A DNA stretch of 21,494 nt, from positions 1 to 21,494 of the forward strand of contig JAKQXK010000329.1 in NCBI GenBank assembly GCA_029561505.1, read 5' to 3'. Numbering within the stretch: position 1 is the stretch's first letter; each line of letters starts with the position of its first letter. The translations under genes and the position numbers were made by a program. The stretch comes from Spirochaetota bacterium (GTDB lineage: Bacteria > Spirochaetota > Leptospiria > Turneriellales > Turneriellaceae). This document shows, piece by piece, positions 7,334 to 15,239 of the stretch. The notes beneath the pieces are model-generated. The model did no database searches, was not told where the DNA came from, and saw only the letters and a program-made list of their open reading frames with translations.

Positions 7334-7754
7334 TGATACGCTCGCTTTCGCAGGCTTCGCGCCACCTGTCAAAATCAAATGCCTGTAGCCGCTTGAGCAG
7401 AAGGTCGAAATCCGTTTTGTTGTGTATTGTCGCGTGTATCGTCAACGCGCTGGTTTCAAGAGATTGATCAAAATGCGTGCGTACCGGCCCTCCGTTCAGC
7501 GGGCGCAATGCTTCTGCCCGTTGGCGGCGCAGCTGGGTTTCTTGCGGAAATAACTCCGCTCTAAGGGCGTCGATGCAGTCAGCAGCAGTGGTGATGGCGC
7601 GTGAGTTTAAAAAATCCGCATTTTTCCATATCGAAATATCGGCACCCCGCAGAGCCGCAACCGATAACAATTCTTTTATGATTCGCTGTTCAGACTGCGT
7701 GGCGCGAAACGGAAGTTCATTTTCGTGGGCGCCGCGCGGCGGCAACGTCTCCAT
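7323..7754 (-). CDS. hypothetical 143-aa soluble protein
   Basis: No family is recognised. The protein is soluble and mixed alpha/beta in character, with no membrane segment or signal peptide. The middle is Arg/Leu-rich ('QLRRQRAEALRPL'). The C-terminal 45 residues look like a small alpha/beta unit: 'SALTIHATIHN' as a strand, then two charged helices ending in 'RWREACESE'. Its ATG begins one base after the stop of the MBL/cNMP gene, and its 3' end overlaps the SPL-like gene. Translation of all three is therefore coupled, and an accessory role to the radical SAM protein is a reasonable guess. Confidence 0.75.
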   Translation of the reverse strand: METLPPRGAHENELPFRATQSEQRIIKELLSVAALRGADISIWKNADFLNSRAITTAADCIDALRAELFPQETQLRRQRAEALRPLNGGPVRTHFDQSLETSALTIHATIHNKTDFDLLLKRLQAFDFDRWREACESERINAD

Positions 7755-7755
7755 A

Positions 7756-9900
7756 TCAGAACTCGTATTGCAGTTTCATTTTGACGCCCGGGTTGCGGTC
7801 AAAAAATTTCAGCGCGTCTTCGCGTGAGACTGCATAGAGCGATGCTTCACCTTTGTTTATAAATCCGTAAGCAAAGTTTTCACGGCCTGTTTTTAATAGC
7901 TGGCTATGGACGATGACGTCGCCTCTCGTGAGCAAACCTTCTTCAATGCCGTTATTCGTGAGTGTCACTTCACCCGAACGGATAATGTAGAAATATTGCG
8001 GCACGACACCTTCGGGGTAAATCGGGCCTTTTTCGGTGAATTCAACCGGAATCAGCATCGATTCGAGCCAGGTTTTCTGCGTCGATGTGAGAAAGTTCAG
8101 CTGGCGGCTCTGTGAGATGACGTTCCACGTTTCGGCGTCACGCACCTTGGCGAGTTTCAGCAGAATCTTCTCGAATTCTGAACCCGATATGAAATTCAGA
8201 AACTTATCTTTCTCGACGGTGAAGAGAGTCACTTCGGTTTCTGCGACCACGTCGGCTGTGCGTAGCTGGTTCGTCACCAGAGCCACCTCGCCGAAATAAT
8301 CGTAGGCGCCATAAATCTTTCGCGATTGCAGATCTTGCGTGCGCACCGATACAGAACCGAAATAGATTATGTAGAAGCGATCGCCGCTCGTACCCTGCTG
8401 AATGATCAGGTCACCCTTTTTATACCGTTCAATCTGAACAATGTCAATAAACTCTTGTGCGCGTGAGATCGGCATATCTTCGAAGAAGTCAAGTTGTTTC
8501 AGCGTGCTTAGAATTTGCGAAGCCTTTACATTTTCAGGTGCTGCAGCGTTAAAATAAAGTGTATTCTCAATACCAAACTTTGCAAGCGTCAGGTGCGTTT
8601 GCTTCGGAAAATCTTTTTCACTGATGTGATAAACAACGATACGTTTTTTCACGTCATCGGGTAAAGAGTCGAGATGCGCGATCGGCGTATGCAGCGGGGC
8701 TATACCCGATTCGTGGTATATGACATTGCTGTGCCAAGGAAAGTTGCGCAGCGCCTTGTAACGCGATTCGCTGATGATCTGCTTTTCTCGCAGCTGTTCA
8801 TGAATTACAGGGTCATTATTATGGTCTGATGAATAAACGAACGATTGATCTTGAAATTTTAAGGTAAAGCCAATCGCGGGAATCGAATGCAGTGTGTAGA
8901 AAATGTCGAACCTGCCACCGTGAATAAAGAAAGGCTGACCGACTTTCACAGCTTTAAAGTCAAAGAGACGGCGCATGTAACTTTCGTCGATGTCGGCGAG
9001 TGCTGCATACTTCTTCAAAAAGCTACCCATCACCGTTTCAGTGGTATAGATCGTAATCTTACCTTCTTCAAGAATCTTCTGAAATGTGCCGGCGTCGTGG
9101 TCTGCGTGACAGTGCGTCAGAATAATACTGTCGATGAACTTTGGGTTAACATTCGAATCTTCGAGCCATTCGGTTGTGTTCACCGGCGGGTCGATCATGA
9201 TGCCGCTGTGGTTTAGCCAGATGATAAAGCCCGAGGTGTTCTCGCTGGGGTCGAACCCATGGCTTGGGCCTAAGCAAGTGACGCCGAAGAGCGGCGGCAC
9301 AAACGGTTCGTGCAGACGCTCGCCGATGCGATACACTGTCTTGAATTCTATTTTACCAGGAATATCGGCGATATGTTTGTTTGCGCTTGTAACAGCAAAG
9401 TTATCATCGGCATCTTGACTGACAGTGACACCGCGGTAAGTGAAGCGGCGCTTTTCGTTGAAAATACCGAAGCCCACCATATCGGCGAACTTAAAAGTGC
9501 TGCTGAAGAATTTCATTTCGCGCTTTAGCGCAGGTACTTCGAGCCCTTCCATATAGTCGCCCGAAACATCGAGGTTCTTTGGGCCGAAGACGGCTTCGTT
9601 AAACACGGTCTTGAAGCGCAGAAACTGCTCTTCATTGCAGATAAGAATGGTCTTGCGCTTCTTTAGAAAGAAGTTGTAATAGATCGGAAACTCAAGTTCG
9701 GCGACGCTGATGCCCTTGCGCCAGTTGAAGAAGTGCTTGGGCAAAACAAAAACCGTCGGTACACCCTCGGGCAGAAACATCGTGTCTTTAATCGTTTCGG
9801 GCGGCGCTCCGAATTGAAAGTAGCCACCGGGCGTTTGCACCAAATAACCGCCTCGCGGCAATTCTGTAACAACATGCGAAAGCTCTTTAAGCGGTTCCAT
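7756..9900 (-). CDS. MBL-fold metallohydrolase fused to two cyclic-nucleotide-binding domains
   Basis: The protein has 714 residues. An N-terminal region (1-200) without a recognised motif is followed by a metallo-beta-lactamase fold (about 200-450). It has the metal motif THCHADHD (His263, His265, Asp267, His268), then His338, Asp359 in 'SSDHNND' and His425. These suffice for a dinuclear centre. Residues 470-590 form a cNMP-binding domain with a good phosphate-binding cassette, 'FGEVALVTNQLRTADVV' (Glu538, Arg547). Residues 595-705 form a second, degenerate cNMP-like domain without the FGE..R signature. This suggests a hydrolase or phosphodiesterase controlled by cAMP or cGMP. It heads the minus-strand operon. 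No clear Shine-Dalgarno precedes the ATG. Confidence 0.92.
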   Translation of the reverse strand: MEPLKELSHVVTELPRGGYLVQTPGGYFQFGAPPETIKDTMFLPEGVPTVFVLPKHFFNWRKGISVAELEFPIYYNFFLKKRKTILICNEEQFLRFKTVFNEAVFGPKNLDVSGDYMEGLEVPALKREMKFFSSTFKFADMVGFGIFNEKRRFTYRGVTVSQDADDNFAVTSANKHIADIPGKIEFKTVYRIGERLHEPFVPPLFGVTCLGPSHGFDPSENTSGFIIWLNHSGIMIDPPVNTTEWLEDSNVNPKFIDSIILTHCHADHDAGTFQKILEEGKITIYTTETVMGSFLKKYAALADIDESYMRRLFDFKAVKVGQPFFIHGGRFDIFYTLHSIPAIGFTLKFQDQSFVYSSDHNNDPVIHEQLREKQIISESRYKALRNFPWHSNVIYHESGIAPLHTPIAHLDSLPDDVKKRIVVYHISEKDFPKQTHLTLAKFGIENTLYFNAAAPENVKASQILSTLKQLDFFEDMPISRAQEFIDIVQIERYKKGDLIIQQGTSGDRFYIIYFGSVSVRTQDLQSRKIYGAYDYFGEVALVTNQLRTADVVAETEVTLFTVEKDKFLNFISGSEFEKILLKLAKVRDAETWNVISQSRQLNFLTSTQKTWLESMLIPVEFTEKGPIYPEGVVPQYFYIIRSGEVTLTNNGIEEGLLTRGDVIVHSQLLKTGRENFAYGFINKGEASLYAVSREDALKFFDRNPGVKMKLQYEF

Positions 9901-10031
9901 AATTCAGTTTATTTTTGCGGATTGCTTTGCGAAAGCACCGGATAATTCCCTGCTGCAAACATCGCTTCGAGTGCAGAGGGTCAAGTGCAAATTCCGGTTC
10001 AATGTACTCAATTTTACTGGGGCTCCGGGGC

Positions 10032-10056
10032 GGCCGGCACCTTAACCCTGCTGGCC
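10032..10056. terminator. GC-rich hairpin downstream of the perR-like gene
   Basis: GGCCGGCA (10032-10039), a 9-base loop, then TGCTGGCC (10049-10056). The stem is 8 bp with one G-T pair and sits 23 bases past the perR stop. No T-run follows on either strand, so it is a weak terminator candidate or another RNA structure. The rest of 9901-10078 shows nothing clear. Confidence 0.35.
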
Positions 10057-10078
10057 GGGGCTCGTTCTTAATCTTGCA

Positions 10079-10489
10079 TCAGACGTGAACCACAACCGAG
10101 GCAGGGCGCCCCTTTGGCAGATGCGGATTTTTCGCCCACACCGACCTCAACAGCGACTGCTTTTCTTTCTCTGGCAGGTGTACATCGAATATCTTACCCG
10201 TTTCGCCAACGACCACGTGGTCATGGTCTTCGACGTTCGAGTCATAGAGCAGCACATCGCTGCGCGCGCGCACCGTTTTTAAGAGCCCATGTTCGACGAA
10301 CAGATTCAGCACATTAAACACCGTGGCCCTCGAGACGCGCGTGAATTCGGCATTCACCTCTTTGAAAATTTCTTCAGCGGTAAAGTGGCGGTGCACACCC
10401 AGTACATGCCGGGCAATTTCGAGCTTCTGCAACGAGACGCGCAGCCCCCTGTCTTTGAGAAACTTTGCGATGTCTGCCTGTTTCTTCAT
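10079..10489 (-). CDS. perR: Fur-family regulator, PerR-like, without any cysteine
   Basis: The protein has 136 residues. The winged-helix DNA-binding half includes 'TAEEIFKEV' and 'RVSRATVFNVLNLFVEHGLL'. The metal-dependent regulatory site of PerR is intact by alignment: His35 (HFTAEE), Asp83 (LYD), His89 and His91 (DHDH) and Asp102 (IFDV). An Asp at the position of 83 is characteristic of peroxide-sensing PerR rather than Fur. The two CxxC pairs that hold structural zinc in classical PerR/Fur are absent: the first reads VGET and the protein ends in 'SVVVHV'. Leptospira interrogans PerR is known to lack the structural metal site, which supports both the call and the lineage. It has its own upstream region. 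Target genes are not evident here. Confidence 0.85.
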   Translation of the reverse strand: MKKQADIAKFLKDRGLRVSLQKLEIARHVLGVHRHFTAEEIFKEVNAEFTRVSRATVFNVLNLFVEHGLLKTVRARSDVLLYDSNVEDHDHVVVGETGKIFDVHLPEKEKQSLLRSVWAKNPHLPKGRPASVVVHV

Positions 10490-10503
10490 GGCTTTATGCC
10501 CTG

Positions 10504-10532
10504 AATATAGTCATGAGTTTAGAGTTCGTCTA
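10504..10532 (-). promoter_or_regulatory. possible sigma-70 promoter upstream of perR
   Basis: On the minus strand, TAGACG (10532-10527) and TATATT (10509-10504) are separated by 17 bases. The -10 is good and the -35 has four of six matches. It lies very close to the ATG (10489), which would leave a leader of only about 8 bases, so I hold it loosely. Confidence 0.25.
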
Positions 10533-10625
10533 TTTTTAGATGGGGGGAGAGCCGGCTTTTCACAAGGCCTTTCGCAGCCTCTGCCCGAGTTGGCCAGTCC
10601 CGCCGGACAAAATGATTTTCATATG

Positions 10626-11573
10626 TTAGGGGTTTACCGTGACAACCGCTGAGCATTGGTCGCTCACGCCTGCTGCCTGTGCACGAATGCGTATCGATTC
10701 CGCAACCAAGGGGTTGGTGAGGGTGTACGTCAGCGTCGCCCAACTTGCGACACCTGCGACAGCACTTTTGGCGAGAACGTCACCGCCGAGCGAGCCCGGG
10801 GCCGCATTAGGGCATACTGTTACATGTGCCGAGATCGTAATTGAGGCGGTGAAATCAGTATCGACCCGCCCGTTCACATCTGTGGCGTAAATGGATTGCG
10901 TACCGGGAAAGTCATTCGTGTGCGTGGCGATCAGACCAGTAAACGAACTCTTTCCCTGCAGCTCGCTCGCGACAATCGTGATCGCTGCCGAGCCGCTCGC
11001 AAAGGCAGCCACCGAAGGCAGCATATTCGACGAAGCTTCGATTACTTCAGCATCGATCGAAGGCGATATATTTACCGCAATCGTCTGGTTGTCGGTGGTT
11101 GCACCGTTGACGCTACTGCGTATCTGCGCTTTTAGCTGGTAGGTTTTTCCGGTTTGGTCACCATCGGTGATGATGATGTCGCCAAAATCTTTGAAGATGA
11201 TCGAATTACCGCTGGTTGTTGCAACGGTATTGTTGCTGCCAGGCCCTTCGAGTACAAAGCGCAGTTCGGCTATATCGGCTGTGCCAGTGTGCGTGAATTT
11301 TAGCGTGCGAATCTGCAGCGGATAGCCGTCACGCGAGCCATTCTCTTTCACTGTGAATTCAAGAATCGTGACTGCCTGATTGACGTTATTCAAAATTGAA
11401 CTAATGGTCGGGGGTGTTGCAAGCGCCGTTTTAACGATGTCACCCGATTCAACACCCGCGCCTTTGCCTGATTCTGTGAAGATGAGGTCGATGGGTTTCT
11501 GCGCAATGCACGCAACCAGTAAGAATGGTATCCATAGAAATATAGATCCACGTATTTTCTCAAACCCTCGCAT
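10626..11573 (-). CDS. lipoprotein with Ig-like/beta-rich repeats
   Basis: The protein has 315 residues. The N-terminus has a basic start (MRGFEKIR), a hydrophobic stretch and a spirochaete-like lipobox LLVAC, so it is probably a lipoprotein with the mature Cys near residue 22. The rest is Ser/Thr/Ala-rich, beta-strand-prone and low in charge. Two or more Ig-like/invasin-type modules are suggested by 'GKTYQLKAQIRSSVNGATTDNQT', 'TNDFPGTQSIYATDVNGRV' and 'ASWATLTYTLTNP'. I start at ATG 11573 rather than further upstream because it gives the signal peptide and forms a TGATG junction with the preceding barrel gene. It is probably exposed at the outer membrane. The ligand or partner is unknown, but the coupling suggests it works with the barrel protein. 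Confidence 0.8.
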   Translation of the reverse strand: MRGFEKIRGSIFLWIPFLLVACIAQKPIDLIFTESGKGAGVESGDIVKTALATPPTISSILNNVNQAVTILEFTVKENGSRDGYPLQIRTLKFTHTGTADIAELRFVLEGPGSNNTVATTSGNSIIFKDFGDIIITDGDQTGKTYQLKAQIRSSVNGATTDNQTIAVNISPSIDAEVIEASSNMLPSVAAFASGSAAITIVASELQGKSSFTGLIATHTNDFPGTQSIYATDVNGRVDTDFTASITISAHVTVCPNAAPGSLGGDVLAKSAVAGVASWATLTYTLTNPLVAESIRIRAQAAGVSDQCSAVVTVNP

Positions 11574-12703
11574 CAGAAATAAAACCCCGCGCCCAATCGG
11601 GCATTCACTTCTGCCTGCGCACCACCCGCGAAATGGAATACTGTAGCCGAAGGTATAAACACCACAGCCCAGCGGGGGTGCAGCATCCATTTGATGTTCG
11701 CGCCGGCCTGCGAGAGAAAATAAAACTGGTCAAGCGTCTGCTCGGGCACGCTCTGCGCAACCGCAGTGTCGACAGGCTTTCGCGCGAGACCAGAATAATC
11801 AAACAAAAAGTTTGAATAGCCAAAGCCGAAACCGGCGAAAGGTTCAAGCCGCAGCGAACCCAGATTGAAAGCATAGCCGAGCGAGGGTATGGCCTCGCCG
11901 GTAATGAGTCGTGTCGGCACCTCGCTGCCGCTGCGCGTGTAGATGCGCCGTGCAAAACCCGCGTTCAGCCCAAACTGAGCAAAAACAGGCAGTTTGCTGC
12001 GCCGAACAAAAAGTTCTGCGACCTGATGGCGTTGGTAAGTTAACTCGGCATTGAAGTGCGCGAATTCTGCGCCCGATACGGTCGTCGAGCCAGTGAGGTT
12101 GCCCGTCTCGGGCGCAAAACCCGCGGCGCGCATGCCGGCCGAAAGCAACAGCGTGCGCTTGCCTTTTTCAGGGTCATAATACGACCCGCCGCTGGCGGCG
12201 AGCGCCTGCTGCGACGGCAGCGCTTCAGACATCTTTGTGCCAAGCTCTGCTGCGATTTTGTTAAACGTGTCGAACATTTTTGCCGACAGCGGTGCCTCGG
12301 TTTTAAAATTCACCAGCATGCGGCCCGTTTCGATTTCGTACAGGCTGAGGTTCAGGCGCAGCCTGTTATTCGCGACCGCATAACGCCCGTTCAGCACAAG
12401 ATCTTGCCGCAGCCATTCACCCATTTGCAGCGCGGCTGATTTTGTGTGCATGTCTTCGTCTTGAATGAGGTTGCCCGACTGCGTTTCACCAATCGCCTCT
12501 TCAGGCGGATGTAAAAAGAAATAACTTTCGGCGAGCGTGTTGCGTATGGCTTCGGCAAGTGAAGGGCCAATGTAAGCAAAGTCTGCCTGTGCGCCTTCGT
12601 TCACAGGGTTCAGCACCAGAAGGCGCTTAACCGTCGGGGCTGCACTGAGACTACCTGCCAATAGGCAGAAAACTGCGGCGGCATTAAGTCGCATTGCGGG
12701 CAT
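11573..12703 (-). CDS. outer-membrane beta-barrel protein with FlgO/TolB-N-like periplasmic domain
   Basis: The protein has 376 residues. A signal peptide (to about residue 22, 'GSLSAAP') is followed by an alpha/beta domain (about 24-150). This resembles the FlgO/CsgG/TolB-N fold: 'KRLLVLNPVN', 'IGPSLAEAIRNTL', 'LRQDLVLNGRY', 'LRLNLSLYEIETGRML'. From about residue 180 there are alternating aromatic/polar strands ('LLLSAGMRAAGF', 'LRLEPFAGFGFGYSNF'). It ends in 'LGAGFYF', a terminal Phe typical of BamA-assembled barrels. ATG 12694 is an alternative start. It is coupled to the lipoprotein gene by a one-base stop/start overlap. No specific transport function can be named. Confidence 0.75.
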   Translation of the reverse strand: MPAMRLNAAAVFCLLAGSLSAAPTVKRLLVLNPVNEGAQADFAYIGPSLAEAIRNTLAESYFFLHPPEEAIGETQSGNLIQDEDMHTKSAALQMGEWLRQDLVLNGRYAVANNRLRLNLSLYEIETGRMLVNFKTEAPLSAKMFDTFNKIAAELGTKMSEALPSQQALAASGGSYYDPEKGKRTLLLSAGMRAAGFAPETGNLTGSTTVSGAEFAHFNAELTYQRHQVAELFVRRSKLPVFAQFGLNAGFARRIYTRSGSEVPTRLITGEAIPSLGYAFNLGSLRLEPFAGFGFGYSNFLFDYSGLARKPVDTAVAQSVPEQTLDQFYFLSQAGANIKWMLHPRWAVVFIPSATVFHFAGGAQAEVNARLGAGFYF

Positions 12704-12823
12704 AAGCTACCGGCCTTAGTGCGCTACTGTCAATCAGAATCAGGCCTGGCCAGAGCCGAGAGACAGCAGCACTCGCATTCTTTTTTGGTTGACCGCAAGC
12801 TACCGTGCGTAACTTAGCGGCAG

Positions 12824-13558
12824 ATGCATCGGGGTATCCTCGAAACAGTATTTTTTGCCGGGGTGCACGGCAGCGCAGAGAACCTCAAACAGTGGGTTGA
12901 GATGTACCGCAAGCTGGCATCGCAGCCCTTGCCGCAAAACCTTTCAGAATACCAGCAAGCGCTTGATAAACAGGTGAACCCTATTCGGGGTTTTGAGACC
13001 GTTCAATTAACTGACGACTTTCTGCAAAAAGAAGTAATTCGGCTGTTCGACGCGGGCGCTACCGAAGTGATTTTGCCCTACAGCGAGCTGCGCTGGCGCA
13101 AGCAGGCCGACTGGGTGTTTCACTCAGAAAACGAAGAGAGTTTTTTTGTCGCTAACGAACTGAATCTTTCGCCGCTGCAATATATCAGATCACGAGTGCA
13201 GAACTTTTGCGAAAGTAAGGGCATGATCGACTCACACCGCGACGAAGTTGTTATATCGGTAACAGAAGCGGCAGAAAACGCCATTAAGTATTCGAACGTT
13301 CTGCCGGTTTATATTCACCACGGCCTTGAAAAAGATGAATATTTTATCCGGGCGATCAATTCAGTAACAGACCTCAACCTTAAAGACGAAATTTCGCGCG
13401 GCAAATTTTCAGAAGATGTCTCGCTCATGCGCGGGGTTTTGGTGATGTCAAAGCTGCTCGACTTCTTAGATATCGTGCGCGACGTCGAACGCCGCCGGGT
13501 CGAGTTTGTTGGCCGAAAGAAAGTAACCCTGAAAACAGCGAAACTGGCTGCAGTTTAG
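12824..13558 (+). CDS. RsbW/SpoIIAB-like GHKL ATPase-fold protein with extra N-terminal domain
   Basis: The protein has 244 residues. Residues 115-235 resemble the HATPase domain of anti-sigma-factor kinases: the N-box 'SVTEAAENAIKYS' (Glu148, Asn152), a middle strand 'YFIRAINSV', and a G2-like 'LMRGVLVMSKLLDFLD', where Arg203-Gly204 match the GRGL region. The G1 box DxGxG expected after 'INS' is missing ('VTDLNLKDE'), so ATP binding may be altered. Residues 1-110 are an extra domain not seen in typical RsbW proteins (about 150 residues), and I do not recognise it. No partner sigma factor or STAS protein is adjacent. It is transcribed divergently from the barrel/lipoprotein pair. The start has a weak ribosome site. 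Confidence 0.75.
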   Translation: MHRGILETVFFAGVHGSAENLKQWVEMYRKLASQPLPQNLSEYQQALDKQVNPIRGFETVQLTDDFLQKEVIRLFDAGATEVILPYSELRWRKQADWVFHSENEESFFVANELNLSPLQYIRSRVQNFCESKGMIDSHRDEVVISVTEAAENAIKYSNVLPVYIHHGLEKDEYFIRAINSVTDLNLKDEISRGKFSEDVSLMRGVLVMSKLLDFLDIVRDVERRRVEFVGRKKVTLKTAKLAAV

Positions 13559-13590
13559 ATCTGACCAGCACTGCGCTGCTTTCCGCTCTT

Positions 13591-13621
13591 TCGGTCCCGC
13601 AGCTGGCTGCGGGTTTTCCGA
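13591..13621 (+). terminator. intrinsic terminator after the RsbW-like gene
   Basis: CCCGCAG (13596-13602), loop CTGG, CTGCGGG (13607-13613), then TTTT. Flanking TCGG (13591-13594) and CCGA (13618-13621) can extend it. A textbook stem and short T-run 38 bases past the stop, between convergent genes. Confidence 0.75.
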
Positions 13622-13633
13622 GACGAAAAACCC

Positions 13634-14533
13634 TTACGTGCCGATCGGGTGCCAGATAGTTTTGTATTCTTGAAAATCAGTGATGTAGTCGAGTTTTTGC
13701 CCGGCATCGCCATAAAGATCTTCTGCCGATTTCCATGCTTTGGTGCGTATACGCTTCAGGTTTTCGGTCGCGGCTTTTTCTGCTTCGACGCGCAATTCTG
13801 TTGAAATGCCTGCGAGGTCGAGAGCGTTGACATCCATGTGCTGCGCGAGCCCTGGCAAAAGTTCTTTTGCATAGCCGGTGAGCACGTTGACGACGCCGTG
13901 TGTCAGGTCAGATGTTGCGAGCACTTCTGTCATGCTCACGACCACCGCCGGGTTTTCTTCAGAGCAAATCGCGATGACGCTGTTGCCACCAGCAATAATC
14001 GGCGCTACCTGCGAAATGAACCCTAATACCGGTGCAAATGCCGGTGCCACAGACACGACTACACCCGTAGGCTCGGGAATCGTAAAGTCAAAATATGAAC
14101 CCGCTACAGGGTTGTGGTTACCGACGAGCTGCTGAAATTTATCGCACCAGCCTGAATACCAGACCAGACGATCAATGGCGGCATCAACTTCTTTCGACGC
14201 TGCTGCCGCTGTGATGCCAGAGACGAGTTTCAACTCGGCGCTAATCTCGTTGGCCCGAGCTTCGAGCATTTCAGCCATGCGGTAAAGAATCTGCCCGCGG
14301 TTGAATGCGGTTTTTTTCGACCAGCTGCCAAAGGCCTTGCGCGCCACTTCGACAGCATTGCGTGCGTCTTTGCGGCTTGCCTGAGCGATGTTGGCATAAA
14401 ACTTACCTGTTTCGCGCGCGTTCAGCGGAAATGACCGGCCAGATTCAGAACGGGGAAACTCCCCCCCTATAAACAGCTTCTTGGTCTTTGCGACCGCGAG
14501 GCGCATGTGGGTTTCTTCAGCAACTTCAGGCAT
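13634..14533 (-). CDS. truncated aldehyde-dehydrogenase-like protein lacking the catalytic domain
   Basis: The protein has 299 residues against about 480 for the family. The N-terminal NAD-binding half is clear: 'KLFIGGEFPRSESGRSF', 'AFGSWSKKTAFNRGQILYRM', 'EPTGVVVSVAPAFAP', 'PIIAGGNSVIAICSEENP', 'GVVNVLTG', 'DLAGIS'. The last 20 residues, 'LDYITDFQEYKTIWHPIG', match the extreme C-terminus of ALDHs. The middle catalytic segment with the nucleophilic Cys and the general-base Glu is absent. The NAD-binding Lys of VKPSE is also changed (AICSE), as is the Asn of PWN. It is in frame with no internal stop, so it is either a stable pseudoenzyme or a partner subunit of another ALDH. ATG 14506 has a GAAG-like site and is an alternative start. 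Confidence 0.85.
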   Translation of the reverse strand: MPEVAEETHMRLAVAKTKKLFIGGEFPRSESGRSFPLNARETGKFYANIAQASRKDARNAVEVARKAFGSWSKKTAFNRGQILYRMAEMLEARANEISAELKLVSGITAAAASKEVDAAIDRLVWYSGWCDKFQQLVGNHNPVAGSYFDFTIPEPTGVVVSVAPAFAPVLGFISQVAPIIAGGNSVIAICSEENPAVVVSMTEVLATSDLTHGVVNVLTGYAKELLPGLAQHMDVNALDLAGISTELRVEAEKAATENLKRIRTKAWKSAEDLYGDAGQKLDYITDFQEYKTIWHPIGT

Positions 14534-14569
14534 AGGGGAAAGCGTGCGCCGCCCCTTCGATGCGTCAAA

Positions 14570-15220
14570 TCATTTGCAGAGCACAGCCGCGCCCGCAGGG
14601 TCGGTGGCGTTGCCAAACCATGCGACCGCGTAACCGCCATAAATACCGACGCCGAAGGCTTTCCAAGGGCGGTTCCACATTCCTGCATTGATGATGACCT
14701 GGTTATGGCCCGACGATTTCTGCCACAGGCCGAGAGCTGTCTCAGCCGAAACGGCGCCGCCTGAGCTGCCAGCAGAGACTTCAAAGCCGTCTCCCTGATA
14801 GACTGTCAGCTCGCGTGGCTTTTTCCACATGCAGGCCGCCTGTTTGTGGTCAGAGGTGTAGCAACAGCCCGTCCATTTGCCGCCCGAAGACCAGCTGTGC
14901 ATGTTGCAGCGACCGTTCGCGGGTCGCTTGGTCGCAAGATCGGCGGCGTGCGTGCGCGCGACAGTCGTCAACGAAGCGGTCGCGGTGATGGCAGGCAGCC
15001 CTTTGCTGCGACGGTATCGGTTAATAGCGTCGACGAGCTTCTGCTCTTCTGGGGTGATGCAGGCAAGAGCAGAAGCCGGTGCAACTGGTTTTACGACGAC
15101 ATTCTGCGGCAGATTTTTTGCCGGTTTTCTTTGCGAAGAGCCACCGGCTTGGGCAAAAAGCCCGAGCGCTGAGGCTACAATCACGATTGCACCAATAAAT
15201 TGAAGGTGTATGGTTTTCAT
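14570..15220 (-). CDS. secreted CAP/SCP-domain protein
   Basis: The protein has 216 residues. A signal peptide with core 'IGAIVIVASALGLFAQAG' is followed by a Pro/Lys linker and a CAP (SCP/PR-1-like) domain. CAP signatures include 'VDAINRYRRSKGLPAI', 'LTTVARTHAADLA', 'MHSW', 'LWQKSSGHNQVIIN', 'WKAFGVGIYGGYAVAWFG'. The two conserved His (MHSW and SGHN) are present. Several cysteines (CNMHS, GCCYTS, AACMW and a Cys near the end) could form disulfides. Bacterial CAP proteins are secreted and of varied function. A purine-rich ribosome site (AGAGA) precedes the ATG. It lies 19 bases after the preceding small secreted-protein gene, probably in one transcript. Confidence 0.88.
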   Translation of the reverse strand: MKTIHLQFIGAIVIVASALGLFAQAGGSSQRKPAKNLPQNVVVKPVAPASALACITPEEQKLVDAINRYRRSKGLPAITATASLTTVARTHAADLATKRPANGRCNMHSWSSGGKWTGCCYTSDHKQAACMWKKPRELTVYQGDGFEVSAGSSGGAVSAETALGLWQKSSGHNQVIINAGMWNRPWKAFGVGIYGGYAVAWFGNATDPAGAAVLCK

Positions 15221-15239
15221 TAAATTCTCTTTCTCGCTA

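Noticed and set aside
7334..7378. TTG 7378 as start of the SPL-like gene
   Set aside because: It adds 15 residues without family support; ATG 7333 overlaps the upstream stop and places the cluster cysteines as in SplB.
12704..12805. Direct repeat AAGCTACCG near both divergent starts (12704 and 12797)
   Set aside because: Only nine bases and the same orientation; chance or minor sequence bias cannot be excluded.
13634..14533. Frameshift as the cause of the short aldehyde dehydrogenase
   Set aside because: The C-terminal family motif is in the same frame as the N-terminal half, so the missing part is an in-frame deletion, not a shift.
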